DNA of 64,000 nt from Streptomyces sp. Ncost-T10-10d (GTDB lineage: Bacteria; Actinomycetota; Actinomycetes; Streptomycetales; Streptomycetaceae). Position numbers and translations under genes: made by a program. The notes under the pieces are model-generated. The model worked only from the letters and a program-made list of their open reading frames with translations. It did no database searches and was not told the DNA's origin. This document shows positions 36,296-45,508 of the stretch, piece by piece (position 1 is the stretch's first letter; each line of letters starts with the position of its first letter). The stretch is from NCBI RefSeq assembly GCF_900091955.1, contig NZ_FMDF01000034.1, positions 20,954-84,953 of the forward strand. Reading direction: 5' to 3'.

Positions 36296-37195
36296 ATGTC
36301 CCTTACCAGCGATCCACCCATCGGCAGGGCGGCAGGACCACATGTCGCCGCGCCCACCACCGCCGACCACGACGCGCTCACCGTCGTCCCCCTACGCCAC
36401 CCCTGGCGCTGGGTCGCCGTCGCCGCCACCGCCGTCGTACTCGCCCAGTTCCTGCACGGCCTGGTCACCAATCCCGGCTGGGAGTGGGACGTCTTCGTCC
36501 AGTTCTTCACCGCCGAGACCATCCTCAAGGCCGTCTGGGTCACCCTCCAGCTGACCTTCTACGGCACGGTCCTCGGCTTCGCCCTGGGCATCGTCCTCGC
36601 CTTCATGCGGCTGTCGGCCAGCCCGTTCCTCAGCGCGGTCGCCTACGCGTACATCTGGGCGTTCCGCTCCATCCCGCTCATCGTCCAGCTGCTCTTCTGG
36701 TTCAACCTCGCCTATCTCTACAAGGAGTTGCAGTTCGGCATCCCGTTCGGGCCCGGCTTCCTCTCCTTCGACACGATGAACCTGGTCGGCGCGATGAGCG
36801 CGGCCGTCCTCGGACTGGCGCTGCACCAGGCCGCCTATGCGGCGGAGATCGTCCGCGGCGGTGTACTGGCGGTGGACGGCGGCCAACTGGAGGCCGCCGC
36901 CGCGCTCGGGATTCCCCGGCACCGGCAGCTGCGGCGGATCGTGCTCCCGCAGGCGATGCGCTCCATCCTGCCGAACGCCGCCAACGAGATCATCTCGCTC
37001 TTCAAAGGCACCTCGATCGTCTCCGTGATGGCGATCGGCGAACTCTTCTACCAGGTCCAGGTCGTCTACGGACGCAACGGCAGGGTCGTGCCCCTGCTGA
37101 TGGTCGCGACGGTCTGGTACATCCTCCTGACCACCGTGCTCTCCGTCCTCCAGCACTACGTCGAACGTCACTACGCCAAGGGGGCCGCGCGATGA
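36296..37195 (+). CDS. Second amino-acid-type ABC transporter permease
   Basis: A 299-aa paralogue of the permease at 33516. It shares the EAA-loop sequence [20 protein letters not shown] and the [20 protein letters not shown] segment. The first ~35 residues are hydrophilic. AAGGA lies near the ATG. ATGA overlap with the ATPase gene. Two different permeases with one ATPase suggest a heteromeric membrane domain. Confidence 0.9.
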   Translation: MSLTSDPPIGRAAGPHVAAPTTADHDALTVVPLRHPWRWVAVAATAVVLAQFLHGLVTNPGWEWDVFVQFFTAETILKAVWVTLQLTFYGTVLGFALGIVLAFMRLSASPFLSAVAYAYIWAFRSIPLIVQLLFWFNLAYLYKELQFGIPFGPGFLSFDTMNLVGAMSAAVLGLALHQAAYAAEIVRGGVLAVDGGQLEAAAALGIPRHRQLRRIVLPQAMRSILPNAANEIISLFKGTSIVSVMAIGELFYQVQVVYGRNGRVVPLLMVATVWYILLTTVLSVLQHYVERHYAKGAAR

Positions 37196-37986
37196 GCAGC
37201 ACCACCACCGACACCACCGCATCCACGGACGTCATGGTCGAGATCCGCTCCGTCCACAAGCGCTTCGGCAGCCTCGAAGTGCTGCGCGGCATCGACCTGT
37301 CCGTGCGTACCGGAGAGGTGACCGTCGTCCTCGGCCCTTCCGGCTCCGGCAAGTCCACGCTCCTGCGCACCATCAACCACCTGGAGAAGGTCGACAAGGG
37401 CTGGATCAGCGTCGACGGCACCCTGGTCGGCTACCGCAGGGACGTCAACAAGCTGTACGAGCTCCGTGAGCGCGAGGTCCTGCGACAGCGGACCCGGATC
37501 GGCTTCGTCTTCCAGAACTTCAATCTCTTCCCGCACCTCACCGTGCTGGAGAACATCATCGAGGCCCCGGTCGCCGCCCTCGGCCGCCCGAAGAAGGAAG
37601 CCGTCGCCGCCGCGGAGAAGCTTCTCGCCCGGGTCGGGCTCGCCGACAAGGCGGGGGCGTACCCCAAGCAGCTCTCCGGCGGGCAGCAGCAGCGGGTCGC
37701 CATCGCCCGCGCGCTGGCCCTCGAACCGAAGCTGCTGCTCTTCGACGAGCCGACCTCGGCGCTCGACCCCGAGCTGGTCGGCGAAGTCCTCGACGTCATC
37801 AAGGACTTGGCGCTTCACGGCACCACGATGATCGTCGTCACGCACGAGATCGGTTTCGCCCGCGAGGTCGCCGACACCGTCGTCTTCATGGACGAGGGAC
37901 GGATCGTCGAGCAGGGCGCACCCGGCGACGTACTCGACCATCCGGAGCACGAGCGCACCCGCGCGTTCCTCTCCAAGGTTCTGTGA
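37192..37986 (+). CDS. ABC transporter ATP-binding protein (amino-acid type)
   Basis: A 264-aa NBD with Walker [11 protein letters not shown]-loop [11 protein letters not shown], signature LSGGQQQR, Walker [10 protein letters not shown] and H-loop VTHE. It most resembles GlnQ/HisP/TcyN types. It drives the two permeases of this operon. Confidence 0.95.
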   Translation: MSSTTTDTTASTDVMVEIRSVHKRFGSLEVLRGIDLSVRTGEVTVVLGPSGSGKSTLLRTINHLEKVDKGWISVDGTLVGYRRDVNKLYELREREVLRQRTRIGFVFQNFNLFPHLTVLENIIEAPVAALGRPKKEAVAAAEKLLARVGLADKAGAYPKQLSGGQQQRVAIARALALEPKLLLFDEPTSALDPELVGEVLDVIKDLALHGTTMIVVTHEIGFAREVADTVVFMDEGRIVEQGAPGDVLDHPEHERTRAFLSKVL

Positions 37987-38030
37987 CCCCACCCATGTTC
38001 CCTTCGGTGTTCATCTCAAGGAGTACGCAC

Positions 38031-39004
38031 GTGTCCGTCCGCCGCACCCTCTCCGCCGCACTCGCCACCCTCACCGCCGCAGGACTGCTCACGGCCTGCG
38101 GTGCCGGTGACGCCGCCACCGGCGAGGTGAAGCCGAAGGGGCAGCAGGGCACCGGTATCAATATCGGTCCCGCCCAGCACCGGATCAGAGGCACGAAGGT
38201 CGACGCCGTCGCGGCGAAGGTGCCCGAGGCCATCCGCAAGCGGGGCACGCTGCGGCTGGGCGCGAGCGCCGATGCCTCGCCACCGTTGGGCTTCTACGCG
38301 ACCGACGACAAGACCCGGATCGGCTCGGAGATCGACATGGCGACCCTGATCGCCGACACGCTCGGTCTGAAGCCGCAGTTCGAGGAGGTCTCCTGGGAGA
38401 ACCTCTTCGTCGGTCTCGACAGTTCCAAGTTCGACGGAGTGCTCTCGAACGTCACGGTCACCGAGGAACGCAAGGAGAAATACGACTTCGCGACCTACCG
38501 GCTCGACAACATCGCCTTCGAGGCCAGGAAGGGCTCCGGCTGGAAGGTGAAGGAGCCGAAGGACGTGGCGGGCAGGACGATCGCCGTCTCGTCCGGGACC
38601 AACCAGGAGAAGATCCTCGTCGACTGGAGCGAGCAGAACGTCAAAGCCGGACGCAAACCGGTGGACATCAAGTACTTCCAGAAGGACACCGACTACTACC
38701 TGGCCCTCCGGTCCGGCCGTATCGACGCCTACCTCGGCCCCAGCCCGTCCGCCAACTACCACGTCGCATCGGCCGGCCAGTCCGAGATCGTCGGCACGCT
38801 GTCGGGTGCGGGCGACGGGCTCCAGGGCAAGATCGCCGCCACCACGAAGAGGGCAGCGGTCTGGTCGAGGCGTACGCGGCCGCCATCGACCACATCGTGC
38901 AGGACGGTTCGTACGCCAAGGTGCTGAAGCGCTGGGGGCTCTCCGACGAGGCCGTCGCGAAGTCCGAGATCAACCCGCCCGGCCTGCCCAAGCCCAAGAA
39001 CTGA
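38031..39004 (+). pseudogene. ABC transporter substrate-binding lipoprotein, one frameshift
   Basis: Signal peptide and lipobox LTAC lead into an SBP family-3 domain (GSEIDMATLIADTLGLKPQF and FDGVLSNVTVTEERKEKYDF). After the ATCGCCGCCACC codons the frame breaks at 38847-38853: AAGAGGGC instead of the expected AAGAAGGGC, one A missing. Restoring it gives GSGLVEAYAAAIDHIVQDGS and a normal end, KSEINPPGLPKPKN, with stop at 39002-39004. Without repair the product ends in an unrelated tail at 38927. GTG 38031 has AAGGAG 7 nt upstream. Either a sequencing indel or a recent null mutation. Confidence 0.85.
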
Positions 39005-39038
39005 GCTCCGAGAACCGAGCCCCCGAAAGGTAACACCC

Positions 39039-40106
39039 ATGCCTTCGACCGCACCTCTTCACCTGGCCGCCGAGATCGGCGGTCCGCCCCGCTACGACCC
39101 CGAGCACTACATCGGTCTCGCCCGGCTCGCCGAGCGCGGCGCCCTGGACTTCGTCACCCTCGGCGACTCGTTCGCCAGACCCGGACTCGACGCACTCGCC
39201 GTGCTCTCCCGGGTCGCGCCCGCCACCGACCGGATCGGTCTGGTGCCGACCGTCACCACCACCCACACGGAGCCGTTCCATGTGTCGTCCGCCGTGGCCA
39301 CCCTGGACTGGGTGAGCCGCGGCCGGGCGGGCTGGAATGTCGATGTGTCGACAACCGAGGCCGAGGCCCGGCTGTTCGGCCGGCGTCCGGCCGCGCCCGC
39401 CGACGATCTGTGGCGTGAGGCAGGTGAAGCCGCCGACGTGAGCGCCCGGCTCTGGGACAGCTGGGAGGACGACGCCGAGATCCGGGACGTCGCCACCGGA
39501 CGCTTCATCGACCGCGACAAGCTGCACTACGTCGACTTCGAGGGCGCCACCTTCACCGTCCGCGGGCCGGCCATCGTGCCCCGGCCCCCGCAGGGACACC
39601 CGGTCACCGTCGTCGACGCAACGGGCGGCCCGGCCCTGGAGACCGCGGCCCGCCATGCCGATGTCGTCCTCGTGCGGGCCGCCGCCCCCGAGCGGGTCGC
39701 CGCGATCCGCACCGATCTGCGCCGGCGCGCCGCGGCGTACGGACGCGACCCCGACACCCTCCGGGTCCTGGTCGCGCTCACCGTGGACCTCGGCGACGCC
39801 GAGACCGCCCCGGAACCGGGACTGGAGAGCGGACCCCCGCTCGCCGCAGGCGGCTCGTACTACCGGGGCGGACCCGTCGACCTCGCCGAACTGATCACCC
39901 AGTGGCACCGCGGGGGAGCGGCGGACGGCTTCCACCTCACACCCATCACCCCCGGGCGCGACCTCGAACGGATCGTCAACGGCACGGTGGCGCTGCTCCA
40001 GCACCGCAGCCTGTTCCGCACCTTCTACCCCGGCGGCACCCTGCGCGAGCACCTGGGGCTGGCCCGCCCCGCCAACCGGTACGCCCTCGAAGGGGGACGA
40101 GCATGA
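39039..40106 (+). CDS. LLM-class flavin-dependent monooxygenase
   Basis: A 355-aa luciferase-like TIM barrel using FMNH2. Typical segments are LHLAAEIGG at the start, ALDFVTLGDSFARPGLD, TDRIGLVPTVTTTHTEPFHV and SRGRAGWNVDVST. It belongs near the NtaA/SnaA/DszA group that splits C-N or C-S bonds. The substrate is probably an organosulfur compound, given the operon. ATGA overlap with a second, longer family member. Confidence 0.87.
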   Translation: MPSTAPLHLAAEIGGPPRYDPEHYIGLARLAERGALDFVTLGDSFARPGLDALAVLSRVAPATDRIGLVPTVTTTHTEPFHVSSAVATLDWVSRGRAGWNVDVSTTEAEARLFGRRPAAPADDLWREAGEAADVSARLWDSWEDDAEIRDVATGRFIDRDKLHYVDFEGATFTVRGPAIVPRPPQGHPVTVVDATGGPALETAARHADVVLVRAAAPERVAAIRTDLRRRAAAYGRDPDTLRVLVALTVDLGDAETAPEPGLESGPPLAAGGSYYRGGPVDLAELITQWHRGGAADGFHLTPITPGRDLERIVNGTVALLQHRSLFRTFYPGGTLREHLGLARPANRYALEGGRA

Positions 40107-41404
40107 GCACCGCACCGAGGCAGATGCATCTCGCCGCCCACTTCCCGGGTGTGAACAACACGACCGTCTGGGCGGACCCCCGCTCCGGTAGCCAGATCGA
40201 CTTCTCCTCCTTCGAACACCTCGCCCGCACGGCGGAACGCGGCAAGTTCGACTTCTTCTTCCTCGCCGAAGGGCTGCGGCTGCGCGAGCACAACGACCGG
40301 ATCCACGACCTGGACGTGGTCGGCCGCCCGGAATCCCTCACGGTGCTGGCCGCGCTGGCGGCCGTCACCGACCGGCTGGGCCTTGCCGCCACCGTCAACG
40401 CCACCTTCAACGAGCCGTACGAACTGGCCCGTCGCCTCGCCACCCTCGATCACCTCAGCGACGGCCGGGCCGCCTGGAACGTCGTCACCTCCTCGGACGC
40501 CTTCACCGGGGAGAACTTCCGGCGCGGCGGCTACCTCGACCGGGCCGACCGATACACCCGGGTCGCCGAGTTCGTCGCCACCGCCCGCGAATTGTGGGAC
40601 ACCTGGACCCCCGACGGCACCCCGCGCCCGTTCGCGCACCACGGGCAGCACTTCACGATCGAGGGGGAGTTCACCGTTCCGCGCTCCCCGCAGGGCCATC
40701 CGGTCGTCATCCAGGCCGGGGACTCCCCGGAGGGCCGCGAGTTCGCCGCGTCCGCCGCCGATGTCATCTTCACCCGGCACGGCACCCTGGAGGCCGGCCG
40801 TACCTTCTACGCCGACGTCAAGGCACGGCTGGCCAAGTACGGCCGGGAGGCCGACGAGCTGAAGATCATGCCCGGGGTCACCTTCGTGCTCGGCGACAGC
40901 GATGCCGAGGCCCAGGAGAAGGCGGCCGAGATCCGCCTCCAGCAAGTCTCCCCGCAGAACGCGCTCCTGGCCCTGGAACAGATCTGGGGCCGTGACCTCT
41001 CCTCGTACGACCCCGACGGGCCGCTGCCCGAGATCGACCCGGACCCCGAGTCCTCACTGGTCCAGGGCCGGGTCAGGCACGGTGATCCCCTCGCGGTCGC
41101 GGCCCGCTGGCGTGCGCTGTCGAAGGAGAAGGGGCTGTCCATCCGGCAGACCGTCATCGAGACGACCGGGCGGCAGTCCTTCATCGGCAGCCCGCAGATG
41201 GTCGCGGCGCAGCTGACGGAGTTCGTCGCAGCCGATGCCGCCGACGGATTCATTCTCGTACCGCATCTCACACCGGGCGGCCTGGACGACTTCGTCGACC
41301 GGGTCGTCCCGCTCCTCCAGGAGCGCGGTGCATTCCGCTCCGAGTACACGGGTCCCACACTGCGGTCGCATCTCGGGCTCGCCGAGCCGGTATGGAAAGG
41401 TTGA
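40103..41404 (+). CDS. NtaA/DmoA-family FMN-dependent monooxygenase
   Basis: 433 aa, full-length NtaA/SnaA/DszA-type enzyme. Family motifs FFFLAEGLRLREHNDRI, GLAATVNATFNEPYELARRL, GRAAWNVVTSSD and PRSPQGHPVVIQAG are all present. Members desulfurise or oxidise sulfur and nitrogen compounds with reduced FMN. It shares an operon with its shorter relative, so the two may act in sequence or as a pair. A flavin reductase gene is not seen nearby. Confidence 0.9.
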   Translation: MSTAPRQMHLAAHFPGVNNTTVWADPRSGSQIDFSSFEHLARTAERGKFDFFFLAEGLRLREHNDRIHDLDVVGRPESLTVLAALAAVTDRLGLAATVNATFNEPYELARRLATLDHLSDGRAAWNVVTSSDAFTGENFRRGGYLDRADRYTRVAEFVATARELWDTWTPDGTPRPFAHHGQHFTIEGEFTVPRSPQGHPVVIQAGDSPEGREFAASAADVIFTRHGTLEAGRTFYADVKARLAKYGREADELKIMPGVTFVLGDSDAEAQEKAAEIRLQQVSPQNALLALEQIWGRDLSSYDPDGPLPEIDPDPESSLVQGRVRHGDPLAVAARWRALSKEKGLSIRQTVIETTGRQSFIGSPQMVAAQLTEFVAADAADGFILVPHLTPGGLDDFVDRVVPLLQERGAFRSEYTGPTLRSHLGLAEPVWKG

Positions 41405-41408
41405 TCGC

Positions 41409-42224
41409 ATGAGCACGGACGCACAGCAGCCGCACGATTCCGGGCAGGCGGCACAGGACTGGAAGCACTGGCACGAGGAGCGCACCACCACGGTCGCCGC
41501 ACCGTACGGACCGCTCTCCCTCACCGGCACCCACTGGCTCTCCGACCACCCGGAGGGCCACATTCCAGGGGTGCCCGGACAGTGGCGGGAGGACGGCGAG
41601 GAGCTGTTGCTCAGCGCCGCCGCCGCGGACGGTCTGACCGTCGACGGCAAGCCCTTCACCGGCCGGGTCCGCCTCACCGCCGACCGCGGCCCGATCGGCG
41701 AGTCCCGCGTCGCGCACGGCGAGCGGCGGCTCGTCGTGCTGAGTCGCGAAGGGCTCTGGGCGGTACGGGACTTCGACCCGGACGCCGTGGCCCGGCGTGT
41801 CTTCCGGGACATCGAGGCCACCCCGTACGACGCCCACTGGACGCTGCCGGGCACCTTCCGCCCGTACGAGAGCGCCCGTACGGTCCGGGTCGAGAACGCC
41901 GACGGAGTCGAGCGCGGTCTCGGACTCGCCGGCGAGATCGCCTTCGAGGCCGACGGCACGGAGCACACCCTGCAGGTCGCGGTCGAGCCCGATGGCTCGC
42001 TCTGGGCGGTCTTCGCAGATGCCACCAGTGGAAACAGCAGCTATCGCTTCCGGTTCCTGCGGCCCGCGGCCCCGTCCGAGGACGGCAGCGTGACGGTCGA
42101 CCTCAACCGTGCGCTGCTGCCGCCCTGCGCCTTCGCGGACCACTTCATCTGCCCCTTCCCGCCACCCGGCAACACCCTTCCCATCGCCGTCGAGGCGGGG
42201 GAGCGGAACCGCGTCGACGGCTGA
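41409..42224 (+). CDS. DUF1684 protein
   Basis: 271 aa, soluble and beta-rich. The sequence shows [20 protein letters not shown] and the C-terminal [20 protein letters not shown], with [11 protein letters not shown] at the end, the conserved DUF1684 tail containing HxxCPxPP-like residues. Function unknown. It starts 4 nt after the monooxygenase stop, so it closes the operon; DUF1684 genes commonly accompany such transporters and monooxygenases. Confidence 0.85.
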   Translation: MSTDAQQPHDSGQAAQDWKHWHEERTTTVAAPYGPLSLTGTHWLSDHPEGHIPGVPGQWREDGEELLLSAAAADGLTVDGKPFTGRVRLTADRGPIGESRVAHGERRLVVLSREGLWAVRDFDPDAVARRVFRDIEATPYDAHWTLPGTFRPYESARTVRVENADGVERGLGLAGEIAFEADGTEHTLQVAVEPDGSLWAVFADATSGNSSYRFRFLRPAAPSEDGSVTVDLNRALLPPCAFADHFICPFPPPGNTLPIAVEAGERNRVDG

Positions 42225-42248
42225 GGCACCGCCACATCCCCCCGGGAC

Positions 42249-42284
42249 GACGTCCCCGGCAGCCCCTGTGCTGCCGGGGACGTC
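42249..42284 (+). terminator. Terminator of the sulfur operon
   Basis: Perfect 14-bp arms (GACGTCCCCGGCAG at 42249-42262, complement at 42271-42284) with an 8-nt loop, 24 nt after the DUF1684 stop. Confidence 0.88.
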
Positions 42285-42369
42285 CGTGCAGCCCGACAAG
42301 TTCAGGCCAGAAGGCCCTCTTGCGCCAGAAGTTGACGCCTTGAATACTCCCGAACAGCGCTTGTCAGGA

Positions 42370-42402
42370 GCACGGCATATTCGCGTTGCGGACATGCCGT
42401 GC
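42370..42402. promoter_or_regulatory. Inverted repeat upstream of the secreted protease
   Basis: GCACGGCAT (42370-42378) and ATGCCGTGC (42394-42402), 15-nt spacer, 72 nt before the protease start. Possible operator or leader hairpin. Confidence 0.4.
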
Positions 42403-42474
42403 GAACGACTGCGCCTCACGGGTCCGACCACCCCACGGGCGGACCCCCGACTTCCCCTCGGGAGGAATGAAAAA

Positions 42475-43374
42475 GTGAGGATCAAGCGCACCACCCCCCT
42501 CAGCGGTACCGCGAGACGCAGCAGGGCAGTCGCCATCGCTGCGGGCCTCGTCGCCGTCGCCGCACTCGCCGTCCCCACCGCCCAGGCCGACGCCAACACA
42601 ACCTTCAGCGCCAAGCAGCTCTCCGCCGCGAGCGACGCCGTGCTCGGCGCCGATGTGGCGGGGACCGCCTGGAACATCGATCCTGCGACCGACACCCTCG
42701 TGGTCACCGCGGACAGTACGGTCTCGCAGGCGGAGATCAAGCAGATCAAGGAGTCCGTCGGAGCCAACGCCGGCGCCTTGCGGATCGAGCGCACCTCCGG
42801 AAAGTTCAGCAAACTGCTCTCCGGCGGTGACGCGATCTACGCCCCCGGCTGGCGCTGTTCCCTCGGCTTCAACGTCCGCAGCGGCAGTACCTACTACTTC
42901 CTGACCGCCGGTCACTGCACCGACGGCAACCCGCCCTGGTACACCAACTCGTCGAACTCGACGTACATCGGCCCCACGGTCGGATCCAGCTTCCCGACCA
43001 ACGACTACGGCCTGGTGCGCTACGACAACGCCTCGGTCGCCCACGCGGGCACGGTCGGCAGCGTCGACATCACCGGCGCGGCCAACGCCACGGTCGGCAT
43101 GTCGGTCACCCGCCGCGGATCCACCACGGGTATCCACAGCGGATCCGTCACCGGTCTCAATGCCACGGTCAACTACGGTGGCGGGGACATCGTCTACGGC
43201 ATGATCAAGACGAATGTGTGTGCGGAGCCCGGCGACTCCGGCGGGCCGCTCTACTCCGGCTCCAATGCGATCGGTCTCACCTCGGGCGGCAGCGGCAACT
43301 GCTCCTCCGGCGGTACGACGTACTTCCAGCCGGTCACCGAGGCACTCAGCGCGTACGGGGTCAGCGTCTACTGA
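42475..43374 (+). CDS. Secreted streptogrisin-type serine protease
   Basis: A 299-aa preproenzyme of family S1E. The signal peptide has a basic start and a hydrophobic core ([20 protein letters not shown]). A ~75-residue propeptide follows ([19 protein letters not shown]), then the mature domain from about residue 120. The catalytic triad is visible as TAGHC, NDYGLV and GDSGGP, and cysteines are placed for three disulfides. GGAGG lies 9 nt before the GTG start. The mature length and sequence fit the streptogrisin B/D group. Confidence 0.93.
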   Translation: MRIKRTTPLSGTARRSRAVAIAAGLVAVAALAVPTAQADANTTFSAKQLSAASDAVLGADVAGTAWNIDPATDTLVVTADSTVSQAEIKQIKESVGANAGALRIERTSGKFSKLLSGGDAIYAPGWRCSLGFNVRSGSTYYFLTAGHCTDGNPPWYTNSSNSTYIGPTVGSSFPTNDYGLVRYDNASVAHAGTVGSVDITGAANATVGMSVTRRGSTTGIHSGSVTGLNATVNYGGGDIVYGMIKTNVCAEPGDSGGPLYSGSNAIGLTSGGSGNCSSGGTTYFQPVTEALSAYGVSVY

Positions 43375-43422
43375 CGCCCCGGCACCCAGGTCCGACCCCT
43401 CGAACAAGTGGTCGGCCGCGAC

Positions 43423-43455
43423 GGAGCCCCCGCCCGAATCCCGGGCGGGGGCTCC
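43423..43455 (+). terminator. Terminator after the protease
   Basis: Perfect 14-bp arms (43423-43436 / 43442-43455) with a 5-nt loop. Confidence 0.88.
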
Positions 43456-43587
43456 CGTTCGCCCCACGACTTTTGAGAGGATGTGGGGCAGGTCGGTCAT
43501 GCAGGAGCAAACGGGGGCGGATGCTGTGCCTTCCGGAGGGGTGCCCTCCGGGAACCCCCGGCAGACACCTCAGGGGGTTCCAGGTCC

Positions 43588-44067
43588 GTGAAACGCATCG
43601 GAGTGACCGGCCATCGCAGCATTCCGCGGGAGGCCCATGCCCATGTGCTGGCCGGGTTACAGGCGGCGCTCTGCGGCTTCGAAGGCTCCTTGGAGGCCCT
43701 CTCCAGCCTGGCGGTGGGGGCGGACCAGCTCTTCGCCGACCTAGCCCTGGCCCGCGGTGCGGATCTGACCGTGGTCATCCCCAGCGGCGACTACGAATCC
43801 TGCTTCGCCGACGCAGCCGAACTCGCCCGCTACCGGGCGCTCAAGGACCGGGCGGTCCGGGAAGTCCGGCTGGACTACCCGCACTCCACCGACGAGGCGT
43901 ACTACGCGGCGGGCGCGTACATCGCCGACCACTGCGACCGACTGCTCGCCGTGTGGGACGGAAGGCCGGCCCGTGGCTTCGGCGGCACGGGCGACATCGT
44001 GACGTACGCCCGAAGCCTGGGCCGCCCGGTCACAGTGATCTGGCGCGAGGGCGTCGAGCGCACCTGA
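43588..44067 (+). CDS. SLOG-family (TIR/LOG-like) nucleotide-sensor protein
   Basis: 159 aa. The layout GVTGHRSIP at the N-terminus, SLAVGADQLFADLALARG, VVIPSGDY, CDRLLAVWDG and GGTGDIVTYAR follows the Rossmann-like SLOG superfamily (DprA/LOG/YspA-like), which binds or processes nucleotides and is enriched in conflict systems. The GTG at 43588 gives the motif-proximal start. It faces a double-SLATT membrane protein, the usual effector partner of SLOG proteins, although the two are convergent rather than co-directional. Confidence 0.72.
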   Translation: MKRIGVTGHRSIPREAHAHVLAGLQAALCGFEGSLEALSSLAVGADQLFADLALARGADLTVVIPSGDYESCFADAAELARYRALKDRAVREVRLDYPHSTDEAYYAAGAYIADHCDRLLAVWDGRPARGFGGTGDIVTYARSLGRPVTVIWREGVERT

Positions 44068-44123
44068 CCGGTTCCCGCCACCGTCTTCGTGTACGACCGC
44101 ACGTCGGAGTCACTGATCAACCG

Positions 44124-45050
44124 TCACATCTGGTGCCTGGCAAGCCAGTCGGTGTGCTGCGGGGAGACGATGCGCTCGGTCTCGAAAACCGCCCGCGGCC
44201 ACTGACGCTCGGTCAGCGTGGTCTCCATCGCCACCTGCATCGCCTCCAGATCCTGCTCCACCAGCGAGTGGGCCGAGATCAGCGGGTGGTGGCGGCGCAT
44301 CTCGCTCCATGCCAGACAGGCCGCCGCGGCGGCCGACAGTACCCCCGTCAGGGCGAAGGACTGGGTGACGGAGAACGTCCGCAGCAGCGCGAACACCAGG
44401 GCGAGACCCGCCAGTGCGGCAATGGTGGTCGACCAGACGAGCGTGGCCCGCCGGGACACCTCCTGACGCCTGCGGTACCAACTGCGCTGCTCGATCAGCC
44501 GGTCCCGTACATACGTCTCCTTGCGCACGGTGAATGCCTTGTTCCGCAACTCGCGCATGGAGTCCGTTATCAGTCCGCCCGAATCCGCCGTCAGGTCGCG
44601 AGGGTCGGCCCACCCCACCTTCCGGAGCTCCTGAAGACCTTCTTCGAGGCGATTCGCGAACACCGCCTCGGGGTGATGGGTGGTGGTGTCGAAAGGCGAG
44701 CCGTGCACCGAGTAGCGCCAGCACATCGACTTGATGAACTCCGCTGCCGAGCGGTTGAGTTGCCATTGCGACTTTGCTTTGCGCTGGGCGGTGAGGTACA
44801 TCGTGATCAGGACACCCAGGTAGGCCAACACGCCTGTCGCATCGGCGAGTTGAAACGTGCCACCTATCTTCAGGTGCCAGGGCACCGCGGCCGGCATCGC
44901 GCCGATGACCAGTAGAATCAGCTGGACGCGGGTGGTGTTCACGGCCTCCCGCTGGCTCGCGATGGCGATCGCGTCCGTGTGATGGAACAGCGCCGGCAGG
45001 TCGGCGTTCCTGAACACCATGCTCTGCAGCGGTCCGGGAATCGCCGTCAT
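44124..45050 (-). CDS. DUF4231/SLATT-domain membrane protein with two 2-TM modules
   Basis: 308 aa. Two hydrophobic pairs are seen: residues ~45-90 (LILLVIGAMPAAVPWHLK, then GVLAYLGVLITMYLTAQRK) and ~185-235 (TLVWSTTIAALAGLALVFAL, then FALTGVLSAAAAACLAW). Each is followed by charged helices with conserved-looking W, R and E residues (QWQLNRSAAEFIKSMCWRY, RSWYRRRQEVSRRATLVW). This is the SLATT (SMODS- and SLOG-associated 2-TM effector) arrangement, present twice. SLATT proteins are predicted pore-forming effectors. ATG 45050 follows GGGAG; GTG 45056 overlaps it. A role in defence is inferred from family association. Confidence 0.75.
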   Translation of the reverse strand: MTAIPGPLQSMVFRNADLPALFHHTDAIAIASQREAVNTTRVQLILLVIGAMPAAVPWHLKIGGTFQLADATGVLAYLGVLITMYLTAQRKAKSQWQLNRSAAEFIKSMCWRYSVHGSPFDTTTHHPEAVFANRLEEGLQELRKVGWADPRDLTADSGGLITDSMRELRNKAFTVRKETYVRDRLIEQRSWYRRRQEVSRRATLVWSTTIAALAGLALVFALLRTFSVTQSFALTGVLSAAAAACLAWSEMRRHHPLISAHSLVEQDLEAMQVAMETTLTERQWPRAVFETERIVSPQHTDWLARHQM

Positions 45051-45158
45051 GTTCACTCCCGTCTGCGGTTATGTCGTCACCTCAATGGTGGAATCGGTGG
45101 TTCCGTTCGATCCGGGACGGTCCCACGTGACGCTCTTGTTCCAAGTGGGCGTCCTCAG

Positions 45159-45186
45159 TTGCCAACCGAGGTCATGAGAGTAAAGT
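45159..45186 (+). promoter_or_regulatory. Possible promoter of fxsA
   Basis: TTGCCA (45159-45164) and TAAAGT (45181-45186), 16-nt spacer, 90 nt before the fxsA GTG. Moderate consensus match; it sits in the divergent region between the SLATT gene and fxsA. Confidence 0.35.
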
Positions 45187-45276
45187 CGTGCCGCCGGACA
45201 CTGCAATGGTGCAGATACCGTTGCTGCATTCCTGTCTGGAACCATTCCATCGGAACAAACCCCCTCAAGGACGGCC

Positions 45277-45444
45277 GTGAAGACCTCTGAATCCTCCCTC
45301 TCCTTCGCTGTTGCGAAGAGGAACCGTGTGCCGCTCGCCGAGATCGATGTCCGCGGCACTGCTGCTGCCCGGAAGCTCGGTCGTGTGCATGCCGCGTCAG
45401 CCGGTCGCCCCACCCAGGCGTCGACCTTCAACTCGGCACTCTGA
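45277..45444 (+). CDS. fxsA: FxSxx-COOH cyclophane RiPP precursor FxsA
   Basis: A 55-aa peptide ending in TFNSAL, which fits the FxSxx-COOH rule exactly (F-N-S-A-L at the C-terminus). The leader has the segment RVPLAEIDVRGTAAARKLGR that resembles FxsA leaders. GTG 45277 has AAGGA (45267-45271) 5 nt upstream. The maturase gene begins 64 nt later. In this family the radical SAM enzyme is known to crosslink within the three-residue F-x-S stretch to give a cyclophane. The biological activity of the product is not known. Confidence 0.88.
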   Translation: MKTSESSLSFAVAKRNRVPLAEIDVRGTAAARKLGRVHAASAGRPTQASTFNSAL

Positions 45445-45508
45445 ACCGACGCCTCGGCACACCGAACCAATGCCCCGAGCACCCCTTCGGGCTGGCTAGA
45501 CTGGCGGA

